From Virgibacillus phasianinus (lineage in GTDB: Bacteria; Bacillota; Bacilli; Bacillales; Amphibacillaceae), in contig NZ_CP022315.1 of NCBI RefSeq assembly GCF_002216775.1, forward strand, positions 558,001-622,000: a stretch of 64,000 bases of DNA, read 5' to 3'. Positions 27,080 through 35,985 of the stretch are shown here, piece after piece. The notes beneath the pieces are model-generated. The model worked only from the letters and a program-made list of their open reading frames with translations. It did not search any database and was not told the DNA's origin. The stretch's first letter is position 1. Every line of letters begins with the position of its first letter. The position numbers and the translations under genes were made by a program.

Positions 27080-27967
27080 ATGAATGAAAAGAAAAAGAAT
27101 ATTATCGTTACTTCCATTGACCTCTTTGCAGACAAAGGGTTTTATTCTACATCCATTCAGGAAATCGCCGATAAAAGTGGTGTTTCAAAGGGTGCTTTCT
27201 ATTTGCACTTTCATTCGAAAGATGAACTGATGCTGGAAATATTTAAGTACTACTATAATTTAATGCAGGAAAATATAGAAAATGTGATAGATGAAGCTTT
27301 GAGCCCAAAAGTGAATTTCACGAAACAGGTGGAAGTGCAGTTTCATGAAATTTTAAAACATAAAAGTTTTATCCTTACCCAGTTAAAAGAACAAGCTTTT
27401 ACACTAAATAAAGAGTTGTACGATTTTATCCGGTTAAAGGAATTGGAAACACAGAAGTGGTATAAAAAAAATCTCGTTTCCATTTACGGAGGAGAAATTG
27501 AACCTTACATTATTGATCTGCAAATTTTGTTTGAAGGGATGAAAAACAACTATTTTCAGGTTTTAATTCATGGCGAGGTGGATATTCAAATTTCCAAACT
27601 GGCATCATTCATCGTAGACCGTCTGGATGATATTGTTGCAGGACTGTTAACAACGAAGAAAGAACCCATGCTGACACAAGAAATGGTATTTTCCCTTTTT
27701 TCAGACTTAACAGCACCTGAAGAGCTGGTAAAAAAAGAGGTAATGAACAATTTATTGGAAATGCAAAAAGTACTTAACGATGCTGACTTTTACGAAAAAA
27801 CAATCAACGAATTACAAGGTGTAATTGACTTCCTGATTTCAGAAGTGAAAAAGCAGGACTCCAAAACATTTGTTATCCAGGGAATGCTTGCAAATTTTAA
27901 GGGGATGCATCAATTTGATCAATACCGTAAAGTAATCTCAGAGAAGCTTGGTATCCGGATATTATAA
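27080..27967 (+). CDS. TetR/AcrR-family regulator (YerO-like)
   Basis: A 295-residue repressor with an N-terminal TetR helix-turn-helix (about 8-55: LFADKGFYSTSIQEIADKSG, then VSKGAFYLHFHSKDEL). The ligand domain is longer than the usual 190-220 total, as in B. subtilis YerO. Divergent from the RND exporter with a near-identical operator in front of each gene, so it probably represses both until an exported compound binds. The ligand is unknown. Confidence 0.87.
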   Translation: MNEKKKNIIVTSIDLFADKGFYSTSIQEIADKSGVSKGAFYLHFHSKDELMLEIFKYYYNLMQENIENVIDEALSPKVNFTKQVEVQFHEILKHKSFILTQLKEQAFTLNKELYDFIRLKELETQKWYKKNLVSIYGGEIEPYIIDLQILFEGMKNNYFQVLIHGEVDIQISKLASFIVDRLDDIVAGLLTTKKEPMLTQEMVFSLFSDLTAPEELVKKEVMNNLLEMQKVLNDADFYEKTINELQGVIDFLISEVKKQDSKTFVIQGMLANFKGMHQFDQYRKVISEKLGIRIL

Positions 27968-27985
27968 GAAGCCTTTATGTGAAAT

Positions 27986-28027
27986 GAGAAAAGGAACTGC
28001 GCCAACTTGTGAACAGTTCTTTTTCTC
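27986..28027 (+). terminator. Terminator of the TetR gene
   Basis: gagaaaaggaactg / cagttctttttctc stem, 14 bp. Confidence 0.8.
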
Positions 28028-28059
28028 ATAAGTAGTTGTTGCTCAGGGGATCAATTTGC

Positions 28060-28281
28060 CTAAAAAATTGTTTGGAAAATTATAGCAACAACGCCTATCC
28101 CAATCCCCCACCATCCAAGCGCCGTGGATTTACCACATAATGCGATGATGCCTAGGATGATTGCAGCTATACCTACCCAGAATGAAGTCATAAAAAAAGC
28201 AGCGATACCAACAATAATACCAATCCAGCCAACCCATAATGACCAGCCTTGGGATTCTTCTCTATCAATAGCTTCAGCCAT
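28060..28281 (-). CDS. Small glycine-rich membrane protein
   Basis: A 73-residue protein with a polar N-terminus (MAEAIDREESQGWS) and three short hydrophobic segments, resembling DUF4190-like small proteins. A strong AAAGGAGGTG site precedes the ATG. Monocistronic. Function is unknown. Confidence 0.65.
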   Translation of the reverse strand: MAEAIDREESQGWSLWVGWIGIIVGIAAFFMTSFWVGIAAIILGIIALCGKSTALGWWGIGIGVVAIIFQTIF

Positions 28282-28401
28282 CTGTTTACACCTCCTTTTC
28301 TATAACTTCCCCATCTTTTTAGATAAAATTATTCGAATGGATTATGACAAATAACTGGGGATATACTACTCATACAAAACTGTGTGAAGAAGGTTGATTT
28401 T

Positions 28402-28689
28402 ATGCGGATTTTCTTGATTGCTGGCAGTATAATATTACCTTTAGTAATGTTCTTTTTACAAAAGTATCGGATAAAGTTTCGATTGATTTTCAATTTAGGC
28501 GCGATTCTATCCACACTTGTTTTTGGAAATATTGCCTCCTTGTCTATTTATCAAATAATTAAGGACAACACCGTTCTAATGACGAATATTCATGCTGTTT
28601 TCCTAAACCCCTTTTTCTTAATTACTGGTTCTTATATTGGGATATACATACTTTATCTGCTGCTGTTGGTAACCGCGGGGGAGAAATAG
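28402..28689 (+). CDS. Small membrane protein, unknown
   Basis: A 95-residue protein of three to four hydrophobic helices, starting MRIFLIAGSIILPLVMFF. AGAAGG lies eight bases before the ATG at 28402. An upstream GTG at 28384 is part of the same frame but has no ribosome site. I do not recognise the family. Confidence 0.6.
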   Translation: MRIFLIAGSIILPLVMFFLQKYRIKFRLIFNLGAILSTLVFGNIASLSIYQIIKDNTVLMTNIHAVFLNPFFLITGSYIGIYILYLLLLVTAGEK

Positions 28690-28701
28690 AAAAACGCAAA
28701 A

Positions 28702-28740
28702 TAAGAAAAGCCACTGCCATTTCGACAGTGGCTTTTCTTA
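28702..28740. terminator. Bidirectional terminator ending the SAM-riboswitch operon
   Basis: taagaaaagccactg / cagtggcttttctta, 15-bp perfect stem with a nine-base loop, between two converging genes. Confidence 0.88.
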
Positions 28741-28746
28741 CCACAA

Positions 28747-30207
28747 TTACACCCAACGCGTAGTAATGACTTTCTGGCGTGTGTAGAATGCTAATCCATC
28801 CTTACCATTGGCGTGCAGATCACCATAGAAGGAATCTTTCCACCCGGAGAATGGGAAGAATGCCATTGGAGCCGGTACACCAATATTCACTCCGAGCATA
28901 CCTGCATCAATTGTTTCACGAAATTGCCTTACAGCCCCACCGTCATTTGTAAAAATACATGCACCGTTCGCAAAACGCGATTTATTGGTAACCGCAATTG
29001 CTGAATTAAGATCCTTCACCCTTACAATAGATAGAATAGGTGCAAAGATTTCATCCTGCCAAATTTTCATTTCCGTTGTTACCTGGTCAAAGATAGTTGG
29101 GCCGACAAAATACCCTTCCCGTTTCGCGGCTTCATCATTACGGCCATCACGGACTAATTTTGCCCCTTCGCCTTCACCAGTTTCAATATAGGAAAGTGTC
29201 CATTCTTTATGGTTGTCGCGGATAACCGGTCCTAAAAATACATCTTCATCGAGGCCGTTTCCTATTTTGAGTTCATTTGCCTTTTGCTTAAGTAAATCAA
29301 TAAATTCATCTGCAATATCATCTTCAACAGCGACTACAGAGGCTGCCATACAACGTTCGCCGGCCGAGCCAAATGCAGCACTAACAATTTGTGTTGTTGC
29401 ATTGTCCAAGTCGGCATCACGTAACACAATCGAATGATTTTTCGCACCCGAAAGTGCCTGCACACGTTTTAAATTGTCAGTACCTCGTTTGTACACATAT
29501 TCTGCAACTGGTTGTGACCCTACAAATGAAATAGCTGCTACATCCCTGTGATCCAATAACCCATTTACTACATCATGGGCACCATGAACAATATTGAACA
29601 CGCCTTTAGGCAGACCCGCTTCCTCCAACAATTCTGCTAGACGGTTTGCGAGCAATGGCGTACGTTCAGATGGTTTTAATACAAAGGTATTGCCAGTTAC
29701 GATGGCCATCGGGAACATCCAGGCTGGAACCATCATTGGAAAATTAAAAGGTGTAATTCCCCCGATTACTCCGATTGGGTAACGGTACGTACCAGATTCA
29801 AGTCCCGTTGAAATTGATGGCAAATTATCACCCATCATCAGGGACGGCGCCCCAGCCGCAAATTCAACATTTTCAATGCCACGCTGTACCTCACCCTGTG
29901 CCTCTTTAAAGCTTTTACCATTCTCAATCGTGATAATTTCAGCAAGTTCATCCCATCTGTCAACGAGTATTTGCTGGAATTTAAACAGAATGCGTGCCCG
30001 TTTTGGAACAGGCACTTCCTTCCACTCCTGAAACGCTTCAGCTGCAACCTGCACTCCATTATTTACATCTTCTTCAGAGGAGATCGGTACATGGGCAATC
30101 ACTTCTCCTGTTGCCGGGTTATACACTTCCTCCGTTTTATCAGATTTTGCTTCAATCCATTCTCCGCCAATATAGTTCTTCAGTGTTTTTACTTTTGTTT
30201 GTGTCAT
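28747..30207 (-). CDS. mmsA: CoA-acylating (methyl)malonate-semialdehyde dehydrogenase
   Basis: A 486-residue aldehyde dehydrogenase of the MmsA/IolA family. It oxidises malonate or methylmalonate semialdehyde with NAD and CoA, losing CO2, to acetyl- or propionyl-CoA. The catalytic Cys is 286 in [11 protein letters not shown]. The usual catalytic Glu is replaced by the ALSGAKNH segment, as in this family. The C-terminus [20 protein letters not shown] is diagnostic. No valine or inositol catabolic genes are adjacent. It is instead the last gene of an operon with an SSS symporter and a flavin monooxygenase behind a SAM riboswitch, so its substrate may come from a sulfur compound. No terminator is visible between these genes. 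Confidence 0.88.
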   Translation of the reverse strand: MTQTKVKTLKNYIGGEWIEAKSDKTEEVYNPATGEVIAHVPISSEEDVNNGVQVAAEAFQEWKEVPVPKRARILFKFQQILVDRWDELAEIITIENGKSFKEAQGEVQRGIENVEFAAGAPSLMMGDNLPSISTGLESGTYRYPIGVIGGITPFNFPMMVPAWMFPMAIVTGNTFVLKPSERTPLLANRLAELLEEAGLPKGVFNIVHGAHDVVNGLLDHRDVAAISFVGSQPVAEYVYKRGTDNLKRVQALSGAKNHSIVLRDADLDNATTQIVSAAFGSAGERCMAASVVAVEDDIADEFIDLLKQKANELKIGNGLDEDVFLGPVIRDNHKEWTLSYIETGEGEGAKLVRDGRNDEAAKREGYFVGPTIFDQVTTEMKIWQDEIFAPILSIVRVKDLNSAIAVTNKSRFANGACIFTNDGGAVRQFRETIDAGMLGVNIGVPAPMAFFPFSGWKDSFYGDLHANGKDGLAFYTRQKVITTRWV

Positions 30208-30232
30208 TATACATCCCCCAAACTTTTCTTAT

Positions 30233-30316
30233 CTACTTCATAAAATACCATTTCCAAAGTGAAAATCCAATTATTACTAAAAATGTGATAAATCCATACA
30301 GCCATACGGAAAACAT
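30233..30316 (-). CDS. Possible one-helix micro-protein after the symporter
   Basis: A 27-residue ORF, starting MFSVWLYGFITFLVIIGF and ending KWYFMK, that would span the membrane once. It lies in the 140 bases between the symporter and mmsA. GGAAAGGG follows the symporter stop but is about 25 bases from this ATG. An in-frame ATT five codons earlier would be better spaced. Short accessory peptides accompany some SSS symporters, so it may be one. Uncertain. Confidence 0.35.
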   Translation of the reverse strand: MFSVWLYGFITFLVIIGFSLWKWYFMK

Positions 30317-30347
30317 TGGATTAACAAAAATAGCAGCTCACCCTTTC

Positions 30348-31859
30348 CTAATTTGCTTTCAAACGCCTTTCTTCAATCTTTTTCACTTTATCAACTTGTG
30401 GTTCTTTCAAAACCCGGGCAGCTATAACAATCGTTGCGATACCAATAAAAGTTGCGACTGCCCCTGCCGACATTGTACTTGGAATGATTCCGCCAAAGTA
30501 GATAATAAGATAAGAAAGCAGACCAACAACCATTGACAGCTCTGCCGCTCTTGCCGGGGCTTTCTTCTTGGCATACACAGCATGCAAAATGGGGCCCATT
30601 GTTCCGGCAGCAATTCCGGAAATCCCTATCCACATGATTGCCCCCATATAAACAGGCGGCTTTAACACAATCAGGAATGCAGCCAAACCAATCAAAGGTA
30701 CTGCCATACGACTGATTTGGAGCGCAATTTTCTCAGCTTTCTGGTCATTAACTTTAACGATACCCCGTTTAACAAGGACCTTGAGAAAAATATCATTGGC
30801 AAATACAGTAGAAATCGAAACGAATAAACCATCTGTCGTTGACATGGCAGCAGCGAGGATAACCACTCCCAGAATTGCCACGATAATCGCTGGGAAGGCC
30901 CAAACTGCATATTCCATTAATGCAAGGTCAGAGACCACAACACTATCACCTAGTGCCGCCCTGCTGTATAGTCCTCCAAACAGCACAACCAGTGACAATG
31001 CTGCTGCAATAACATAGGTCAGAATCATTTTTCCGAGATCCTTTTCATTTTTCAAGCCAAGCACTTTGTTGAATAGATGGGGTGCTGAGGCAAAGGCCCA
31101 TTGAATAACAATTGCTCCCGTTACAACACCAATTGAATAAAAATGTGTGGAGTCCGGATTAAATACTTCCACCAGATTCATATCTTGTGAGGCCAGACTC
31201 TTCGTAATGCCCGTGAAAGTTGCGGTAATGCTTCCTTTCCAAAAAATGACGATTCCGGAAACAAACACGAATACCCCAGCAATTGCCATCATGACAGCTT
31301 GGACAGCATCTGTGTATATATCAGCAAATGCCCCGCCAGCAAAGACATAAAGAACGACAATTGCTGCAATAAATATCAACCCGCCTGTATAGGACATACC
31401 AAGCAAGTATTGAAAGATTCGTGCACCTGCAACGAACTGTGCGGCAATATAAAAAATATTAAAGAGCAAAATGATGCCTGTTCCTACCCGTAAGATGTCA
31501 CTTTTATAAAAGTCCCCCAACCAGTCCGGTAATGACAGAGATTTCTGCCCTGTATTTAATTTCCTTACTTTTTTAGCTACCATTAACACGCCGATTGGTC
31601 CACCGCCAATGATCGCCAAGAATAGCCAAAGGTTTGACAGCCCCCATGAATGGGACCAACCCGGGTACCCGAGGAATGTGGCTGCACTTAAATAAGTTGC
31701 TGCAAAGGACAGACCTAGTACGTATGGCCCTAAACTTGCACCACCAGTAGCAAAATCACTTACACTTTTTGTTTTTCTGGCACTCAGGTAACCGAGCGCA
31801 AACATGACAATCAGAAATATCGCAAAACCTATCCATGTATATAATGTAACAGTACTCAT
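30348..31859 (-). CDS. Sodium:solute symporter family (SSS) transporter
   Basis: A 503-residue transporter with about 13 membrane helices and the SSS blocks TGGASLGPYVLGLSFAATYL and AAAMSTTDGLFVSISTVFAN, closest in style to PanF/YodF-type members. It uses the Na+ gradient to import a small organic solute, often a carboxylate. AAAGGGGAC lies before the ATG. Second gene of the SAM-riboswitch operon, 66 bases after the monooxygenase with no terminator between. The regulation suggests a sulfur-containing substrate, which is an inference. Confidence 0.85.
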   Translation of the reverse strand: MSTVTLYTWIGFAIFLIVMFALGYLSARKTKSVSDFATGGASLGPYVLGLSFAATYLSAATFLGYPGWSHSWGLSNLWLFLAIIGGGPIGVLMVAKKVRKLNTGQKSLSLPDWLGDFYKSDILRVGTGIILLFNIFYIAAQFVAGARIFQYLLGMSYTGGLIFIAAIVVLYVFAGGAFADIYTDAVQAVMMAIAGVFVFVSGIVIFWKGSITATFTGITKSLASQDMNLVEVFNPDSTHFYSIGVVTGAIVIQWAFASAPHLFNKVLGLKNEKDLGKMILTYVIAAALSLVVLFGGLYSRAALGDSVVVSDLALMEYAVWAFPAIIVAILGVVILAAAMSTTDGLFVSISTVFANDIFLKVLVKRGIVKVNDQKAEKIALQISRMAVPLIGLAAFLIVLKPPVYMGAIMWIGISGIAAGTMGPILHAVYAKKKAPARAAELSMVVGLLSYLIIYFGGIIPSTMSAGAVATFIGIATIVIAARVLKEPQVDKVKKIEERRLKAN

Positions 31860-31925
31860 TTCTGTCCCCTTTCATTTAGCCTTTCATGTGGTCGTAAAAA
31901 TGGAATTGAATTTCTTCTGGTCAGC

Positions 31926-33296
31926 TTAAGCTTTAACAGTGCCAAGCTTTTTTGCTGGATGATTATCCGGCAAGTGCACATGGCCTTTTCCAAACATATT
32001 CTCTCTTAATGTTTTACCTTCATATTCCTGTCGGTAAATTCCGCGTCTCTGCAGTTCAGGAACAACGTGATCAACGAACTCCCGAAATGTACCAGGTGAG
32101 TAGGTCTGTGCAATATTAAACCCATCAGCATCGCCCTCTTCGGCCCATTCTTGAATCTTATCTGCAATTTGTTCCGGCGTGCCGATAAACTTCACGGTTC
32201 CATTGCCTAGACCATGATTTTTAACAGCCTCTCGCAATGTCCATTTTTTATTTGGATCTTTTCCGTACATGTCCAGATTCCCCTGAACCGCTTCTGTCTC
32301 CATATCCTCAATGTATTGATCCGGATCGTATTTAGAAAAGTCAATACCTGTATGACCAGATAACAGAGATGCCGTTCCCTCATAGCTGACATGATTGGTA
32401 AGATCCTCATAGTTAGCAAACGCTTCTTCCTCAGTCGATCCGATAATCGGCAGAATCATTGGGAAGATACGCACATCATTTGAATTCCTGCCCTGCTGCT
32501 CTGTCCGTTTGCGTATGTCCTGAGTATATTGTTTTAATGCATCAAGCGAATGGTTTTTAGTAAAAACAGCTTCAGCATGTTTGGCAGCGAAATCCCTTCC
32601 CTTTGGCGAGGCCCCAGCTTGGAAAAGAACTGGCGTACGCTGTGGCGATGGTTCAACCAAATGAGGACCAGGTACATTGAAAAATTCACCTTCATGGTTA
32701 ATCAAATGCACCTTCTCTGGATCAGCAAAAGTATCACTTTCCTTGTCAAGAACGACGGCGTCATCCTCCCAGCTCTGCTCCCATAACTTATAGACTACTT
32801 CCAGAAACTCATCCGCACGGTCATACCTAAGTTCCTTTGGCAGTCGTTCAGAAAGCCCTAGATTGATGGCTTCACTTTCCAGATACGATGTTACGACATT
32901 CCAAGCGACTCTTCCTCCGGTTAAATGATCTAGCGTCGATAGTTGGCGTGCCAACGCGTAGGGCTGGGCATATGTAGCGGAGATAGTGGGTGCAAAGCCT
33001 AAGTTTTCAGTTACTGCAGCCATAGCTGAAATTGGGATCAGCGGATCATGTGCCGGAAGTTGCACCGCACCTCTTGCTGCAGCACGATGACTGTTTTCAT
33101 AAGCGCTATAGGTTCCAAGTACATCTGCAATAAATAATGCATCGAATTTTCCCCTTTCCAGGATTTGTGCCGCCTCTACCCAATAAGACAAACTGTTATG
33201 ATTTGTACCTTGGTCCTTTTCATGTTTCCATAATCCCGTTGAATGTGGTGAAGGTGAATTTTGGATAAATCCATTTAAATGAATCTGCTTTGCCAT
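31926..33296 (-). CDS. LLM-class flavin monooxygenase, NtaA/SnaA/DszA family
   Basis: A 456-residue FMNH2-dependent monooxygenase. Landmarks are ERGKFDALFIADVLGTYSAY, the LARQLSTLDHLTGGRVAWNV block and QAGASPKGRDFAAKHAEAVF. The NtaA/SnaA/DszA family cleaves C-N or C-S bonds. Members include DszA, dimethylsulfide monooxygenase and B. subtilis YxeK, which acts on S-(2-succino)cysteine derivatives. A flavin reductase is needed and is not encoded nearby. The SAM riboswitch in the leader places the gene under sulfur/methionine control, which favours an organosulfur substrate over an aminopolycarboxylate. First gene of the operon. Confidence 0.87.
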   Translation of the reverse strand: MAKQIHLNGFIQNSPSPHSTGLWKHEKDQGTNHNSLSYWVEAAQILERGKFDALFIADVLGTYSAYENSHRAAARGAVQLPAHDPLIPISAMAAVTENLGFAPTISATYAQPYALARQLSTLDHLTGGRVAWNVVTSYLESEAINLGLSERLPKELRYDRADEFLEVVYKLWEQSWEDDAVVLDKESDTFADPEKVHLINHEGEFFNVPGPHLVEPSPQRTPVLFQAGASPKGRDFAAKHAEAVFTKNHSLDALKQYTQDIRKRTEQQGRNSNDVRIFPMILPIIGSTEEEAFANYEDLTNHVSYEGTASLLSGHTGIDFSKYDPDQYIEDMETEAVQGNLDMYGKDPNKKWTLREAVKNHGLGNGTVKFIGTPEQIADKIQEWAEEGDADGFNIAQTYSPGTFREFVDHVVPELQRRGIYRQEYEGKTLRENMFGKGHVHLPDNHPAKKLGTVKA

Positions 33297-33436
33297 AAGA
33301 TCAAATCTCCCTTTTTATTATTTTTGAACTTCTGATCCACTTGCTTGTTTCATCTTCTAAATTAAATTTGATTTTTCCTATTTATTTACTTGGTTTAACA
33401 GATATGTGATAGCGACAACTCATGCTTCTGTGAAAT

Positions 33437-33468
33437 CAAAAAAGCCACTCCCGATGAGGAAGTGGCTA
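33437..33468 (-). terminator. SAM-riboswitch-controlled terminator
   Basis: Minus strand AGCCACTTCC / GGGAGTGGCT stem followed by six T, directly after the aptamer. Confidence 0.85.
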
Positions 33469-33483
33469 TATTTACACGATCAT

Positions 33484-33583
33484 CTCATCTGTCAAGCAAA
33501 TGCTTGCTGGAATTAGCACCTTGTTATAAATAACGGTTGCTGCGGGATCATTGGACCAGACTCCTTCCCCGACTCTTGATAAG
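33484..33583 (-). promoter_or_regulatory. SAM-I (S-box) riboswitch
   Basis: The minus strand reads CTTATCAAGAGTCGG, GGAGTCTGGTCCAATGA, CCCGCAGCAACC, AAGGTGCTAATTCCAGC and closes P1 with GATGAG. These are the S-box consensus blocks in order. The terminator lies just downstream, so SAM should shut the operon off. Confidence 0.95.
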
Positions 33584-33713
33584 GAAATATTCAATTTTTT
33601 AAAAGATTGTACATATCATATCGAACACAGAAAAGACTGTCAAGTGGAAATTTTACTTTTATAGAAATGTTTTGTAAATTACGCAGAGGATTAAAATTAT
33701 ATAAAACCAATCA

Positions 33714-33744
33714 ACCAGTCGGGGTAAAAATTACTCCGACTGGT
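33714..33744 (-). terminator. Hairpin at the end of the CBO0543-like gene
   Basis: accagtcggg / tccgactggt stem overlapping the stop. The T-rich part on the minus strand is loose, so a moderate call. Confidence 0.5.
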
Positions 33745-34240
33745 CACTTCTCTTCTTTCCTATATATTGGGAATCAGAAATGCTTCTTATAGTCGCAATA
33801 AAGCCTCTTTCTATCCATAAAAATAGTGTTACGGAGATCAGGGTATACTGCCATTTCCATTTTTTCCATACGATTAATTTCGTATGTTTTTCCAAAAAGA
33901 ACTCGAGAGCTGTTACTGGGGCACTGAATAAAAAGGCTTTTGATAATGCACTAAATACTTTTGGACGATAGGAAACCTGATTGTACACCACACCAATAGT
34001 AGGAAGTACAAGGTAATCAAAAAGCAAGCTAATATTCATCCTCTTGCCAAAAAGTCGAGTTGGGTAACTAATTAATTTTTTAGCAGTTACGAATAGATCC
34101 AACATGCCTGATAGGAAACCTGCTAACAAAAATACAATCGTCCAATCCTTGATAGGGGGCTTTTTTACCCAAAACGGTACTAGGCCTATACCGATTAGTG
34201 TCGTCACTATCAAAATTGTTCTTTCGATTTGTTTTCCCAT
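33731..34240 (-). CDS. CBO0543-family-like membrane protein
   Basis: A 169-residue protein with about five membrane helices. The segment SGMLDLFVTAKKLISYPTRL, then SLLFDYLVLPTIGVVYNQ, fits the CBO0543 family found across sporulating Firmicutes. TAGGAGAGGAAG precedes the ATG. Function is unknown. Of the 264 bases between it and the DUF1540 gene I can only say that no gene is evident. Confidence 0.65.
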   Translation of the reverse strand: MGKQIERTILIVTTLIGIGLVPFWVKKPPIKDWTIVFLLAGFLSGMLDLFVTAKKLISYPTRLFGKRMNISLLFDYLVLPTIGVVYNQVSYRPKVFSALSKAFLFSAPVTALEFFLEKHTKLIVWKKWKWQYTLISVTLFLWIERGFIATIRSISDSQYIGKKRSDQSE

Positions 34241-34504
34241 AACTTCCTCTCCTAGTACAGATTGCCGTTTAAAAAAGTTTTGTTCATTTATTTTGCCTCT
34301 TAAAAAGGTTAACTATTCAAAGTATGTTTTTAATCTTGGGGCAGAATTAGCCAGATTATCATGTAGCATAGAATTGATATGTGGGAATGCATATAAGGAG
34401 TCTGCCGGGGAACAATATATTTGCGGATCTGTTTTCCCGCTTAAAAAAGGTTGGCCATTTCTTGAAAAACATGCTCTCATAAAAAGAATACAGGAGGTGT
34501 TTAC

Positions 34505-34660
34505 ATGGCTAAAGATGTGCTCTGCGAAGTCAACAACTGCACATATTGGGGCGAAGGTAATGTTTGTAATGCTGATCAGATTTACGTGGTAACACACAAA
34601 CAGTCAAAAGCCAAAACCACAGAGGAAACGGATTGCAAGACATTCGAAGTGAAAAGTTAA
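34505..34660 (+). CDS. DUF1540 domain protein
   Basis: A 51-residue protein starting MAKDVLCEVNNCTYWGEGN with cysteines in the DUF1540 pattern: C-x4-C-x2-YW-x2-GN-x-C-x-A-x2-I-x-V, and a fourth Cys near residue 44. The four cysteines suggest a small metal-binding fold. DUF1540 proteins are common in spore formers, with no known function. AGGAGGTG lies seven bases before the ATG. Confidence 0.82.
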   Translation: MAKDVLCEVNNCTYWGEGNVCNADQIYVVTHKQSKAKTTEETDCKTFEVKS

Positions 34661-34690
34661 TTCGAATGTTCCAATCCCATAATTTTTGTA

Positions 34691-34831
34691 TATAATAAAC
34701 CTAGGATACCCTGCATAAACTAAAAAGGAGACCGTTGGTGCTGGTACACCAACGATCAGTTCCAAGTTGCCCTTCAAGGGACTGAAAAATAACCACCTCA
34801 TTGCTTGTTCAGAGCTGGGTGGTTATTTTTT
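34691..34831 (+). ncRNA. Antisense RNA of a type I toxin-antitoxin locus
   Basis: A TATAAT at 34691-34696 (with a weak -35) precedes about 130 bases with no ORF but three stems: cgttggtg/caccaacg, cagtt..cttgaagg-type cagtc/gactg pairing, and a terminal aataaccacct/gggtggttatt followed by a T-run. Its 3' end overlaps the 3' end of the opposite-strand toxin gene, the usual design of such loci. Transcript ends are estimates. Confidence 0.55.
34786..34831. terminator. Shared terminator of antitoxin RNA and toxin mRNA
   Basis: aataaccacct (34788-34798) pairs with gggtggttatt (34817-34827), with A- and T-tracts on the two sides, so it works in both directions. Confidence 0.75.
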
Positions 34832-34903
34832 ATGATCTGACAATACTGCAACCATTAGTGTTCCAAATGAAATCATCAAAACAAGGGTTTCAAATACTGT
34901 CAT
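34823..34903 (-). CDS. Holin-like type I toxin peptide
   Basis: A 26-residue peptide starting MTVFETLVLMISFGTLMVAV and ending SDHKK: one membrane helix and a charged tail, the pattern of the Hol-Tox/BsrG/TxpA group (M-T-x-F/Y-E-x-L-x-x-M-I). AAGGGGGTGA lies eight bases before the ATG. Overexpression of such peptides damages the membrane, and the antisense RNA on the plus strand keeps them silent. The gene is chromosomal with no phage genes around. Confidence 0.72.
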   Translation of the reverse strand: MTVFETLVLMISFGTLMVAVLSDHKK

Positions 34904-35055
34904 GTAAGATCACCCCCTTCATTGTTTGCCCTTTTAAACCTGTTCATAATGTTTTTGATACATTATGATTAAGTTTATTATATTTAATGATATGGGAGAG
35001 AACGCTTGTCCTATTACACTTATTTGAAAATAATGTTAGAAAAAGAAGATCAAAT

Positions 35056-35478
35056 TTAATCTTTTTCTTCTTCTAAGTAAATACATTTATGTAATGGCGG
35101 GCAGCCAAGCACCATCCAGATTTTAATAAACAATTCCAATCGCGGTTGAGAAGCATTGTTAAATATTTTGCTGATATTAGGCGACTTCATATTTAATTGA
35201 TCAGCAACATCTTTTATATAAATATTCTTTTCCTTAGCAATTTCTTTGAATCGATTCTTAACAACAGGTTGCGCATCGTTTTCTCCAAATGGGTTAACAA
35301 ATTCAAAATGCTTTATTTGCTCTATTTTATCTATAATACACCCAACGACAAACTCCTCAATTTTATAATTGTCGTTTCTATTTTTATCCCTGTGCCGATT
35401 AATCAAATTTTCCAGGTCTGTTATCTCTTTTATTTGATCATATGTCTCCTCGTTTAGTTCAATTGTTATCTTTTTCAT
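35056..35478 (-). CDS. Small protein with C-terminal XRE-type helix-turn-helix
   Basis: A 140-residue protein. The N-terminal part starts MKKITIELNEETYDQIKEI (ribbon-helix-helix-like in look). The C-terminal half has a Cro/C1-type HTH, RFKEIAKEKNIYIKDVADQL then NMKSPNISKIFNNASQPRLE. Probably a DNA-binding regulator of unknown target. It lies 150 bases upstream of the toxin gene on the same strand, but there is no sign that they are linked. AT-rich compared with neighbours. Confidence 0.65.
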   Translation of the reverse strand: MKKITIELNEETYDQIKEITDLENLINRHRDKNRNDNYKIEEFVVGCIIDKIEQIKHFEFVNPFGENDAQPVVKNRFKEIAKEKNIYIKDVADQLNMKSPNISKIFNNASQPRLELFIKIWMVLGCPPLHKCIYLEEEKD

Positions 35479-35985
35479 GTATAAATTACCTCACTTTTGG
35501 AAAATGTATAATTGAAAGGATGATGAAATTGATTAATCATAATGACAAAGATGAAGATGTGATCGACATCATTCATGACACATTTGACAAAGGTAGAAAC
35601 GGGTAAATAAAATAGGACAAGCTTTTCACCCGTGAGGGGCTACTCTTATTACATATTCAATTTTCCTGTTAAAAATGCCTTTGTTTATATTTTAAATTGA
35701 CAATTGTACAAGCACTTTGTTTTAAAAGGGAAAGGCCTTCGCCAAGTTAATCAGTTGGTGAAGGCCTTTTTATATTCATATCCATCACCACCGGCAGAAT
35801 CTATAAAATTACAACAAATAGTTTAAGAGAGTTCATTCTACCTGTATTTGCGGGTTTAATATTTTCATATTTGGTTAAAGATGGAGATAAATAGAGTACC
35901 CTTCAGATTACATATTATTGTAACTTCATTATAGTGCGTAGAAGGTTATTCAATGTGGTGGAAATCACAGGAAAGGAGGAAATCA
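35479..35985. other. Intergenic stretch before spoVAF
   Basis: Holds a 28-codon acidic ORF at 35521-35607 with only GAAAGG directly before it, and the terminator at 35731-35772. An open stretch ending LPVFAGLIFSYLVKDGDK at about 35889 has no start codon and may be the relic of a small membrane peptide. Nothing else is evident. Confidence 0.4.
35731..35772 (+). terminator. Intrinsic terminator
   Basis: aaaggccttcgccaa / ttggtgaaggccttt stem followed by T. No annotated rightward gene precedes it within 1 kb except possible small ORFs. Confidence 0.7.

Noticed and set aside
34104-34592. Plus-strand frame of 162 codons across the CBO0543-like gene and the DUF1540 gene
   Set aside because: It overlaps two better-supported genes in other frames and has no recognisable protein features.
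35800-35889. Open stretch ending LPVFAGLIFSYLVKDGDK as a second type I toxin
   Set aside because: It has a plausible membrane helix, but there is no start codon or ribosome site and the nearby terminator is on the wrong side. Left as a possible relic.
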